Assembly: GCA_964484045.1 (NCBI GenBank)
Contig: CAZAEP010000015.1
Coordinates: 1 to 19,853 of the forward strand
Length of the DNA stretch: 19,853 nt
DNA from: J134 sp964484045
Lineage (GTDB): Bacteria; Pseudomonadota; Alphaproteobacteria; Sphingomonadales; Rhodothalassiaceae
Direction of reading: 5' to 3'
This document shows positions 7,922-15,109 of the stretch, piece by piece. The first letter of the stretch is position 1. Each line of letters begins with the position of its first letter. The notes below the pieces were generated by a model. It was not told where the DNA came from and made no database searches. It saw only the letters and a program-made list of their open reading frames with translations. Both the position numbers and the translations under genes were made by a program.

Positions 7922-9062
7922 GCGCGAACAGAAGATAGGCCCCGCCCCAGAGGGTTCCGGAGATCGCAAGCAGGCGCATGTACGCCTCCGGCCAGAACGG
8001 CGAGAGCACGCGCGCCAGCGCCCCTGCATGCACCAGCGCAAGGATCGTCACCGTCCCCGGTCCGGCATGGAGCGGACGGCCGGAATGGCCGAGGCTCGCC
8101 CGCGTCATGACCGCGAGCGTCATCGCGCCGATGGCCCCGGCGGTAAGCGCATGCAGCGCGCCCGAGGCCGACAATGACGGAAGGAAAGCGGCGAAACCGA
8201 GCAGAAGAAACCCCGTCGGCAGCCACAGATAAGCGAGGTGCAGCGCCAGGAGCAGGGGCTCGGCAGCAGTCCGCCAGCCGACCCAGCGCAGAAGACGAGC
8301 CCCATTGAACACGCCGGCAAGAAGGAGCAGCGCCCCGCTTGCGGGCGCGTCGGGCGCCATCGTCCAAGCAAGGAGCGCGAGCCCGGTGGCGAGCAGCGCC
8401 ATCCGGTCGAGATGCCCGAACATCGCCGGCAGCGCGCCCGCTCTTTCCTGCTGCTGCAGCCAGTTGCGAGTAAAGGCGGGGACGATGCGGCCGCCGATGA
8501 GACAGATGAGAAGGAGAACAACGGCGAGCCCGAAACGATAGGCGACATCGGCGACTGCGGTCCCGCCGGCGAATCCCGCATAGTCGCCGATGTCGGCAAG
8601 GCCGAGAAAGGCGATCAGAAACGCGACCGGAAGATTGCGGTTGCCGCTCGCCAGGATCTCCCGCCCCGTCCAGAGCGCGAGGACAAGAAGGAAGCCGCCG
8701 TCGAGAAGGACGGCGAGCAGCAGCGGTACATGTCCGACGAGAAGGCTCGCCATCCGCGCCGCGAGCCAGAGCGCCACGAGCGCCGCGAGGCGCGCGCCCG
8801 AGAGCGGCCGACGCCCCGTCCAGTTGGGCACCGCGGTGAGGAGAAAGCCGGCGACGATCGCGGCGACCAGCCCGAACAGCATTTCATGGCGGTGCCAGGC
8901 GAGCGGCGGCCATGCCCCCGGGAGCAATGCGGCGCCGCTCAGCGTGCCGACCCACAGGGCAAGCGCGAGCACCGCATAAACGGCGGCGGCCAGAAAAAAT
9001 GGCCGGAAGCCCAGGCTCAGAAAGACCCCGCCCCGCACTCCCTCTCGCCCCATCGATCCCAC
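7875..9062 (-). CDS. nnrS: NnrS family multi-spanning membrane protein
   Basis: This is a polytopic inner-membrane protein of 395 residues in the NnrS family. NnrS proteins are reported to contain haem and copper and to protect against nitric oxide stress. Diagnostic segments visible are LGFRPFF near the N-terminus, LAWHRHEMLFG, GGRIVPAFTRNWLQQ, and HALTAGAIGAMTLAVMTRASLGHSGRPL (shown in part: TRASLGHSGRPL). About twelve hydrophobic helices fit the family. Two starts are possible: GTG at 9062, with GAGAGG six bases upstream, and ATG at 9053 three codons later; I favour the GTG on spacing. The gene is divergent from the CecR-like operon, with a 186-base shared upstream region. No FNR/NNR-type TTGAT-N4-ATCAA box was seen there. 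The 3' end overlaps glpD by 47 bases, tail to tail. Confidence 0.9.
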   Translation of the reverse strand: MGSMGREGVRGGVFLSLGFRPFFLAAAVYAVLALALWVGTLSGAALLPGAWPPLAWHRHEMLFGLVAAIVAGFLLTAVPNWTGRRPLSGARLAALVALWLAARMASLLVGHVPLLLAVLLDGGFLLVLALWTGREILASGNRNLPVAFLIAFLGLADIGDYAGFAGGTAVADVAYRFGLAVVLLLICLIGGRIVPAFTRNWLQQQERAGALPAMFGHLDRMALLATGLALLAWTMAPDAPASGALLLLAGVFNGARLLRWVGWRTAAEPLLLALHLAYLWLPTGFLLLGFAAFLPSLSASGALHALTAGAIGAMTLAVMTRASLGHSGRPLHAGPGTVTILALVHAGALARVLSPFWPEAYMRLLAISGTLWGGAYLLFALIYGPLLLRHPRRSS

Positions 9063-9197
9063 GCGTCGCCTCTCGCCAGGCCCTGCCTCGGAAAGCGCAT
9101 TATAGCCCCCGCACGAAAAATGTCCCCGCGGGCGGACGGATTGCCGCAGTCGGCGGGTCGCCCCCTCCCGGAAGCGAGAGCTGTTCCAGCATCTTCT

Positions 9198-9222
9198 CGA
9201 CTAATACAGTCGTATTATACGA
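9198..9222. promoter_or_regulatory. Overlapping palindromes, probable CecR-like operator
   Basis: Three perfect inverted repeats overlap in an AT-rich patch. They are CGACT-N5-AGTCG (9198-9212), TAATAC-AGTC-GTATTA (9202-9217) and TCGTAT-T-ATACGA (9210-9222). The patch lies 27-51 bases before the GTG start of the TetR-family gene. On the minus strand it contains a perfect TATAAT (9213-9218), which could be a -10 element for nnrS, although no good -35 is at 17 bases. A dimeric TetR-type repressor binding here could control its own operon and possibly nnrS. That the palindromes are an operator is inferred from position and symmetry. Confidence 0.6.
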
Positions 9223-9248
9223 ATGACTTAATCAGGGTCGGGGTAATC

Positions 9249-9932
9249 GTGGATTCAGCGGCCATTCGGCTATCCGTCGGCGGGGAAGGAGCGCGTGAAC
9301 GGCTCATTGTCGCCGGCCTGGAAATCTTCGGGAAATATGGCTTCCACGCCGCGACGACACGGCGCATCGCCGATCGCGCCGGCGTCAATCTCGCCGCCAT
9401 TCCCTATTATTTCGGCACCAAGGAAAAGCTTTATCTCGCCGTTGCGGAACATATCGCCGCACAGACACGCCACTATATGGAGCCGGTCCTCGCCGTCGCG
9501 CAGCGGGCCGCGAACGATCCCGATGCGCCACCGGAGAAGCAGCAAGCCGCACTCCTGCTGATTCTCGATCGCTTTGCCACCTTTCTCCTCTCGCCCCGCA
9601 CGAGCGAGGATGTCGGACGCTTCGTCCTCAAGGAGCAGGTCGCCCCGACGGCGGCCTTCGATATTCTTTTCGAGAACGCGATGTCGCATCTGCAGCAGGC
9701 GGTCGCGGCGCTTCTCGGTCGTCTGCTCGCCCGCGCCCCGGAAAGCCCCGAAATTCGCCTGCGGGCGAACATGTTTCTCGGACATGTGGTGATGTTCCGC
9801 GCCACACATGCGCTCACGCTCCGCTCCCTCGGCCACGCGGCCTATGATGACAATGACCGGGAGCTGATCCGCGCCCTCATCGCCGATCACAGCCGACGCC
9901 TCCTCGCCAGCCTGTCAAAGGAGCCATCATGA
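9249..9932 (+). CDS. cecR: TetR-family transcriptional repressor, CecR (YbiH)-like
   Basis: This is a DNA-binding repressor of 227 residues. The N-terminal TetR domain (about 14-62) has ARERLIVAGLEIFGKYGFHA, then the helix-turn-helix TTRRIADRAGVNLAAIPYYF and GTKEKLYLAVAEHI. The C-terminal ligand domain has the segment FVLKEQVAPTAAFDILFE, like E. coli CecR (FISREQLSPTAAYHLVHE as I recall it). Start choice: the frame is open far upstream through antisense nnrS sequence. GTG at 9249 (MDSAAIRLSV) follows GGGG by 5 bases and gives family length (E. coli about 223). No in-frame ATG lies between 9249 and the HTH. It overlaps the HlyD-type gene by 4 bases (ATGA), so it is the first gene of the exporter operon. 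In E. coli, CecR controls ybhGFSR and affects cefoperazone and chloramphenicol sensitivity. The inducer is unknown. Confidence 0.88.
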   Translation: MDSAAIRLSVGGEGARERLIVAGLEIFGKYGFHAATTRRIADRAGVNLAAIPYYFGTKEKLYLAVAEHIAAQTRHYMEPVLAVAQRAANDPDAPPEKQQAALLLILDRFATFLLSPRTSEDVGRFVLKEQVAPTAAFDILFENAMSHLQQAVAALLGRLLARAPESPEIRLRANMFLGHVVMFRATHALTLRSLGHAAYDDNDRELIRALIADHSRRLLASLSKEPS

Positions 9933-10936
9933 AACGGCGAACCCTCTTCATCGGCGCGATCGCCGCCGTCATAGGCATCGTCGGCTGGTGGTGCCTTCAT
10001 GTGCAGGAGCAGGCGGCGGAAGGCCTGGTGCTCTATGGCAATGTCGATGTCCGCGAGGCCGAACTCGGTTTTCGCGTCGGCGGGCGGATCGCGGACATTC
10101 TCGTCAAGGAGGGCGATCATGTGAGCCCGGGCCAACTTCTCGCACGGCTCGACAGCGAGCCTTTCGAGGAAGGCCTGGCGCTCAAGCGTGCGGCTCTGGG
10201 GCAGGCGAGAGCCAATCTCGCGCGGCTCGAGGCGGGCTTTCGGCCGCAGGAGATCCGTCAGGCCGAAGCCCTCGTCGCCGAACGCGAGGCGATTCTTGAA
10301 AACGCCAGGGTCGATTTCGAACGCCAAGCGGCCCTGGTCAAGAACGACAATGTCTCCCGGGCGGCCTATGACGCCGCCCGCGCCCGGCTGCGCACCGCCA
10401 AGGCGCAGCTCGGAACCGCCGAAGCCCGCCTCGATCTGGCGCGTGCCGGTTTCCGCAAGGAGGACATCGCGGCCGGTCGTGCGGCGCTGCAGGCGGCCGA
10501 GGCGGCGCGCGATATCGCCGAGACCGCGCTCGCCGACACCGAGCTTCGCGCGCCCCGTCCCGGCACCATCCTCGCACGCGTGCGCGAGCCCGGTACGGTC
10601 GTTGCCCCGGGGGCAACGGTGCTGACGCTCACGATCGACGATCCCGTCTGGGTGCGCGCCTTCGTCCCCGAGCCACAACTCGGCCTCATCCATCCCGGCA
10701 TGGCGGCGGAAATCTCGAGCGACAGCCACCCCGAGACCGTCTATCACGGCCATGTCGGCTTCATCTCGCCGACCGCCGAATTCACGCCGAAGACCGTGGA
10801 AACGCCGGAGCTGCGCACGGCGCTCGTCTATCGCCTGCGCATCATCGTCGACAATCCCGATCAGGGACTGCGCCAGGGGATGCCGGTCACGGTCCGCTTC
10901 CCGCAAGCGCCCGCCGCGACCGCCGGTGCGCGGTGA
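9929..10936 (+). CDS. ybhG: HlyD-family periplasmic adaptor (membrane fusion protein), YbhG-like
   Basis: This is an inner-membrane-anchored periplasmic adaptor of 335 residues for the ABC-2 exporter encoded downstream. Residues 6-24 form one membrane anchor behind a positively charged MKRR start. A biotinyl-lipoyl half (FRVGGRIADILVKEGDHVSPGQLLARLD, shown here in part: VKEGDHVSPGQLLARLD) follows. A long Ala/Arg/Glu-rich coiled coil (about 80-185) comes next, and then the second lipoyl half LRAPRPGTILARVREPGTVV. The beta-barrel part contains FISPTAEFTPKTVETPELR. AAGGAG lies 7 bases before the ATG, which overlaps the cecR stop; the ybhF ATG overlaps its stop by one base (TGATG). Length and context match E. 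coli YbhG. No TolC-type outer-membrane channel gene is in the window, so a shared channel encoded elsewhere is likely. Confidence 0.93.
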   Translation: MKRRTLFIGAIAAVIGIVGWWCLHVQEQAAEGLVLYGNVDVREAELGFRVGGRIADILVKEGDHVSPGQLLARLDSEPFEEGLALKRAALGQARANLARLEAGFRPQEIRQAEALVAEREAILENARVDFERQAALVKNDNVSRAAYDAARARLRTAKAQLGTAEARLDLARAGFRKEDIAAGRAALQAAEAARDIAETALADTELRAPRPGTILARVREPGTVVAPGATVLTLTIDDPVWVRAFVPEPQLGLIHPGMAAEISSDSHPETVYHGHVGFISPTAEFTPKTVETPELRTALVYRLRIIVDNPDQGLRQGMPVTVRFPQAPAATAGAR

Positions 10937-12672
10937 TGGCCCCGCCGGCCGTCATCATCGATGGCCTCGGGAAAACCTTTCCCGCAAGCGCGACTCCTGC
11001 CCTCGCCGAGCTCTCGGCTAGGATCGCGCACGGGCGCATCACCGGTCTCGTCGGAGCGGACGGAGCAGGCAAGACGACGCTCATCCGGCTGATCGCCGGC
11101 CTGCTTCATCCGAGCGGCGGCCGCATCACCGTTTTCGGGCATGACAGCGTCCACGATGCCGAAGCGATCCATCGTGCCATCGGCTATATGCCGCAGCGGT
11201 TCGGGCTTTATGAGGAGCTCTCGGTCCTCGAAAACCTGCGTCTTTACGCCGATTTGCGCGGGCTGTCGGCGGCCGGACGCCGGGAACGCTTCGAGCGGCT
11301 GCTCGCCTTTACCGGCCTTGCGCCTTTCGGTGCGCGCCGCGCCGGCGCCTTGTCGGGAGGGATGAAACAAAAGCTCGGCCTCGCCTGCGCGCTTCTTGAG
11401 ACACCGCGGCTTCTGCTTCTCGACGAACCCTCGGTCGGCGTCGACCCGCTCTCGCGACGCGAATTGTGGTCCATGGTCGGCAGCCTCCGCAGCGAGGGCA
11501 CGACCATCCTCTGGTCCACCTCCTATCTCGACGAGGCCGAGCGCTGCGACGAGGTGCTGCTCCTCAACGAGGGCAGGCTGCTGTTCGCCGGCGCCCCGGC
11601 CACCCTCAAGTCGGAGATGCGCGGCCGCAGCTTTCTCCTCCACGATCCGCGATCGAACCGCCGCGCCCTGCTCGCACATGCGCTGGCGCGCCCCGAGGTC
11701 ATCGACGGCGTGGTTCAGGGCAGCGCGGTGCGACTCGTGCTCGGAGAAGCGGCCCGGCCACCCGCGCTCGAGGCGATCGGCGCCAGTGCCGCCGCCAGGA
11801 TCGAGCCGGTCGAACCCCGCTTCGAAGATGCCTTCGTCGCCCGCCTGGGCGGCGGTCCGGACGGGCGATCCCCCCTTGCCGAGGCGATGCCGACGATCGC
11901 CCATGGCGGCGAGACGGTGGTCACGGTCGAAGGCCTGACCAAGCGCTTCGGCGATTTCACGGCCGCCGACCATGTCGGCTTCTCGGTACGACGGGGCGAG
12001 ATCTTCGGGCTCCTGGGACCCAACGGGGCCGGCAAGTCGACGCTCTTTCGCATGATGTGCGGGCTCCTCACCCCGAGCGCCGGACAGGCGCGCGTGGTCG
12101 GGCTCGACCTTGCCGCCGCAGGCGGACGGGCACGGGCCCGCATCGGCTATATGGCGCAGAAATTCTCGCTCTATGGCAGCCTCACCGTGCGCCAGAATCT
12201 CGACTTCTTCTCCGGCGTCTACAATCTCCGCGGACGTCACCGCCGTCGGGCCGTCCGGGAGATGGTCACGATCTTCCATCTTGCCCCCTATCTCGACAGG
12301 GAGGCGGGACTCCTGCCGCTGGGGTACAAGCAGCGCCTGGCGCTTGCCTGCGCCGTCATGCATCAGCCCGACGTCCTCTTTCTCGACGAACCGACATCGG
12401 GGGTCGATCCCATCACCCGGCGCGAGTTCTGGACCCACATCAACGGCCTCGTGGAAAAGGGCGTGACGGTGATCGTCACCACCCATTTCATGGACGAGGC
12501 CGAATATTGCGACCGCCTCGCGCTCATCTATCGCGGTCGGCTCATCGCCAGCGGAACACCCGACATGTTGAAGGCGGAGGCGCGCTCCGACGCCCTTCCC
12601 GATCCCACGCTCGAGGATGCCTTCATCGCCCTCATCCGCGCCCATGACGAAGACGCCCGGAGGGTGGCATGA
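10936..12672 (+). CDS. ybhF: ABC exporter ATPase with two fused nucleotide-binding domains, YbhF-like
   Basis: This cytoplasmic ATPase of 578 residues has two ABC domains in tandem and powers the YbhS/YbhR permease pair. NBD1 has Walker A GADGAGKTT (40-48), signature LSGGMKQ (139-145) and Walker B LLLLDEPSVGVDP (from 159). NBD2 has Walker A GPNGAGKST (361-369), signature-equivalent LPLGYKQ (460-466), Walker B VLFLDEPTSGVDP (from 480) and H-loop TTHFMDEAE (His517). NBD1 lacks the H-loop His, having STSYLDEAE with Ser196. NBD2 lacks a canonical LSGGQ. One composite ATP site (NBD2 Walker motifs with NBD1 signature) is thus intact and the other degenerate; E. coli YbhF looks the same from memory. 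ATG at 10936 is preferred over GTG at 10933 because it forms a TGATG coupling with ybhG. The stop overlaps ybhS (ATGA). Confidence 0.94.
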   Translation: MAPPAVIIDGLGKTFPASATPALAELSARIAHGRITGLVGADGAGKTTLIRLIAGLLHPSGGRITVFGHDSVHDAEAIHRAIGYMPQRFGLYEELSVLENLRLYADLRGLSAAGRRERFERLLAFTGLAPFGARRAGALSGGMKQKLGLACALLETPRLLLLDEPSVGVDPLSRRELWSMVGSLRSEGTTILWSTSYLDEAERCDEVLLLNEGRLLFAGAPATLKSEMRGRSFLLHDPRSNRRALLAHALARPEVIDGVVQGSAVRLVLGEAARPPALEAIGASAAARIEPVEPRFEDAFVARLGGGPDGRSPLAEAMPTIAHGGETVVTVEGLTKRFGDFTAADHVGFSVRRGEIFGLLGPNGAGKSTLFRMMCGLLTPSAGQARVVGLDLAAAGGRARARIGYMAQKFSLYGSLTVRQNLDFFSGVYNLRGRHRRRAVREMVTIFHLAPYLDREAGLLPLGYKQRLALACAVMHQPDVLFLDEPTSGVDPITRREFWTHINGLVEKGVTVIVTTHFMDEAEYCDRLALIYRGRLIASGTPDMLKAEARSDALPDPTLEDAFIALIRAHDEDARRVA

Positions 12673-13802
12673 GGGCCAAGGGCATCGACCGGCGCCGGCT
12701 TTGCGCGCTGATCCGCAAGGAGAGCCTGCAGGTGGTGCGCGACCCCTCGAGCATTCTCGTCGCCTTCCTCCTGCCGCTGCTGCTCATCTTCCTGTTCGGC
12801 TACGGGCTCTCGCTCGACAATGACCGCATCGAGATCGGGCTCGTGATCGAGGACATGACGTCGGACAGCCTGGATCTGGCGCAGAGTTTCCTCGCGACCC
12901 GCTTTCTCGACGTGCGCAAGATCGTTCGCGACCGCCGCGCCGCCGAGAACGACCTCGTCGCCGGCCGCATTCGGGGACTGGTCGTCATCCCGGCGACCTT
13001 TTCCGAACGCTTCGATGCCGGCCGCGAAGCTCCCATCGAGGTCATCGCCGACGGCTCGGATCCCAACACCGCGAACTTCATCCAGAACTATGCCCGTGGC
13101 GTGGTGCGTGCCTGGCTCGAGGACCGCGGCGCCGCCCACGGCACCACGGCGATCCCGGCGGTCCGCGGCGAGCCGCGGGTATGGTTCAATGCCGCGCTCA
13201 AGAGCCGCAACATGCTGGTGCCGGGCTCGATCGCGGTCATCATGACCCTGGTCGGAACCTTGCTCACGGCACTCGTCGTCGCTCGCGAATGGGAGCGCGG
13301 CACGATGGAAGCGCTGATGGCGACGCCGGTCACCATGGGGGAGCTTCTGCTCGGCAAGCTGGTGCCCTATTTCCTGCTCGGACTGGGGGCCATGTCGATG
13401 TGCGTGATCCTCGCCATCACGGTCTTCGACGTCACCTTCCGCGGGTCGCTCGCCGCCCTTCTCCTCATCAGCGCCGTCTTTCTCTTTCCCGCGCTCGGCC
13501 AGGGCCTGCTGATCTCGGCGGTGGCGAAGAACCAGTTCATCGCCTCGCATCTGGCGCTCCTGAGCGGCTTTCTGCCCTCTTTTGTCCTGTCCGGCCTGGT
13601 GTTCGAGATCGACAGCATGCCGACCCCGATCCGCCTGCTGACCTACGCCGTACAGGCGCGATATTTCGTATCGAGCCTGAAGACGACCTTCCTTGCCGGC
13701 GATGTGTGGAGCCTTGTCCTCCCCGATCTCGGTGCCATGCTGGCGATCGGCGGCGTCTTTTTCTTCTTCGCCCTGCGCTCGACGCGCAAGCGGCTCGATT
13801 GA
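12669..13802 (+). CDS. ybhS: ABC-2 type exporter permease, YbhS-like
   Basis: This is an inner-membrane permease subunit of 377 residues, the length of E. coli YbhS as I recall it. After a cytoplasmic start with KESLQVVRDPSSI there is one helix (about 28-48). A large periplasmic domain follows (about 50-175), and then five hydrophobic segments towards the C-terminus. The conserved ABC-2 coupling segment EWERGTMEALMATPVTMGE is present, followed by LLLGKLVPYFLLG. It ends with a positively charged RSTRKRLD tail. It would pair with YbhR and be driven by YbhF. GGAGG lies close to the ATG, which overlaps the ybhF stop by 4 bases. YbhFSR in E. coli has been linked to drug efflux and Na+/Li+ tolerance; the substrate here is not known. 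Confidence 0.93.
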   Translation: MRAKGIDRRRLCALIRKESLQVVRDPSSILVAFLLPLLLIFLFGYGLSLDNDRIEIGLVIEDMTSDSLDLAQSFLATRFLDVRKIVRDRRAAENDLVAGRIRGLVVIPATFSERFDAGREAPIEVIADGSDPNTANFIQNYARGVVRAWLEDRGAAHGTTAIPAVRGEPRVWFNAALKSRNMLVPGSIAVIMTLVGTLLTALVVAREWERGTMEALMATPVTMGELLLGKLVPYFLLGLGAMSMCVILAITVFDVTFRGSLAALLLISAVFLFPALGQGLLISAVAKNQFIASHLALLSGFLPSFVLSGLVFEIDSMPTPIRLLTYAVQARYFVSSLKTTFLAGDVWSLVLPDLGAMLAIGGVFFFFALRSTRKRLD

Positions 13803-13817
13803 GCGGGGGCATCGACC

Positions 13818-14924
13818 ATGTGGCATCGTATCCGCTTTCTCATCATCAAGGAGTTTCTCGCCGTCCTGCGCGACAAACGGAGCCGGCTGGTGCTCGTCGG
13901 ACCGCCGCTCTTCCAGCTCTTCATCTTCTCCCTCGCCGCAACTCTCGACGTGACGAATGTGGCCGTCGCCATTCTCGACAAGGATGGCGGACCGGTGGCC
14001 GTCGAGCTCGAGCAGCGCATCGCCGGAGCGCCCAACATCACCGACGTCCGGATGGTGCACAGCGAAGCCGCGCTCAAGGCCGTCATCGATCGTCAGGACG
14101 CCATTGCCGCCATCCATATCGATCGTCGGTTCAGCCGCGATATTCTCGCCGGCCGTCCTGCCAGGGTGCAGATCGTCCTCGACGGACGGCGCTCCAACGC
14201 GGCGCAGATCGTGCTCGGATATCTGCAGACGATCCTGTCCGACCTCTCCGACGAGATCGCCGCCGGGCGCGGCGTGCCACGACCGGTGGTGACGGTGGCG
14301 CGCAACTGGTTCAATCCCAATCTCATCTATAGCTGGTTCACCGTTCCCGGCCTCGTCGCCATCCTGACCATGCTCATCGCCTTCATGGTGACGGCACTCT
14401 CGGTGGCGCGCGAGCGCGAGCTCGGAACCTTCGATCAGCTTCTCGTCTCGCCGCTCTCCCCCTTCGAGATTCTCGTCGGCAAGATGCTGCCGGCGACCGT
14501 CATCGGCATCGCCGAAGGCAGCTTCATGCTGATCATGGCGGTCACCGTCTTCGCCATTCCCATGACCGGGCATGTGGCTCTCCTGTATTTCGCCCTCTTC
14601 GTCTTCGTGCTCTCGGTCGTCGGACTCGGCCTCTTCGTCTCCTCGCTGGCGATGACGCAGCAGCAGGCGATCCTCGGCGGCTTCGTCGTCCTCTCGCCGG
14701 CGGTTCTGCTCTCGGGCTTCGCGACGCCGGTGGAGAACATGCCGCAATGGCTGCAGACGCTCACCGTCGCCAACCCGCTGCGCCACATGATCGTGATCTC
14801 GCGTGGCGTCTTCCTCAAGGACATGCCGTTCGAGGCCATGGTGGCCAGTCTGTGGCCGATGGCGATCACCGGACTCGTCACCCTCGTCGCGGCCGGGCTC
14901 CTCTTCCGCGCGCGGCTGGAATGA
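13818..14924 (+). CDS. ybhR: ABC-2 type exporter permease, YbhR-like
   Basis: This is the second permease subunit, 368 residues, matching E. coli YbhR in length and place as I recall it. It starts with IIKEFLAVLRDKRSRLVLVG, then one helix, a periplasmic domain (about 45-165, including RPVVTVARNWFNPNLIYSWF) and five membrane helices. The coupling helix region reads ARERELGTFDQLLVSPLSPF followed by EILVGKMLPA, close to E. coli YbhR from memory. The end LFRARLE is short and cytoplasmic. It begins 15 bases after ybhS, and GGGGC in the gap is a modest ribosome-binding site. It is the last gene of the cecR-ybhGFSR-like operon; a GC-rich hairpin follows at 14940-14976. Confidence 0.93.
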   Translation: MWHRIRFLIIKEFLAVLRDKRSRLVLVGPPLFQLFIFSLAATLDVTNVAVAILDKDGGPVAVELEQRIAGAPNITDVRMVHSEAALKAVIDRQDAIAAIHIDRRFSRDILAGRPARVQIVLDGRRSNAAQIVLGYLQTILSDLSDEIAAGRGVPRPVVTVARNWFNPNLIYSWFTVPGLVAILTMLIAFMVTALSVARERELGTFDQLLVSPLSPFEILVGKMLPATVIGIAEGSFMLIMAVTVFAIPMTGHVALLYFALFVFVLSVVGLGLFVSSLAMTQQQAILGGFVVLSPAVLLSGFATPVENMPQWLQTLTVANPLRHMIVISRGVFLKDMPFEAMVASLWPMAITGLVTLVAAGLLFRARLE

Positions 14925-14939
14925 ACCGGACCGGACACC

Positions 14940-14976
14940 GTGCCGCGCGATGGCGGATGGACGGCGACCGCGGCAC
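14940..14976 (+). terminator. GC-rich hairpin after ybhR, possible terminator
   Basis: GTGCCGCG (14940-14947) pairs perfectly with CGCGGCAC (14969-14976) across a 21-base loop, 16 bases after the ybhR stop. There is no T-run directly behind it, though a TTTT occurs about 30 bases on (around 15005). It may help end the exporter operon transcript. The rest of the 185-base gap to the desaturase holds a 10-bp palindrome CTTCGCGAAG (15051-15060) and no clear promoter. Confidence 0.3.
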
Positions 14977-15109
14977 ATCGCCGCCGATCGTCGGATATAG
15001 AGACTTTTAAGGCGATTGCGGTTATAAGGAGCCATCGTGGCGATCGCGACCTTCGCGAAGCGGTGAAAATGCCGGCCGCCGATCATCAATCAAGGATACC
15101 CGTACTTCG

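Noticed and set aside
5348..8041. 897-codon open frame on the minus strand opposite coxM and glpD
   Set aside because: Both opposite genes are unmistakable. The frame has no family motifs and low-complexity Arg/Gly/Asp-rich sequence.
8238..9248. Long N-terminal extension of the TetR-family frame
   Set aside because: The extension is antisense to nnrS and lacks any domain. A GTG at 9249 with a nearby GGGG gives the normal family length.
12528..15089. 853-codon open frame on the minus strand opposite ybhS/ybhR
   Set aside because: It is rich in Asp, His, Glu, Arg and Gln, the pattern obtained by reading membrane-protein codons backwards. The permease genes on the plus strand match their family in length and motifs.
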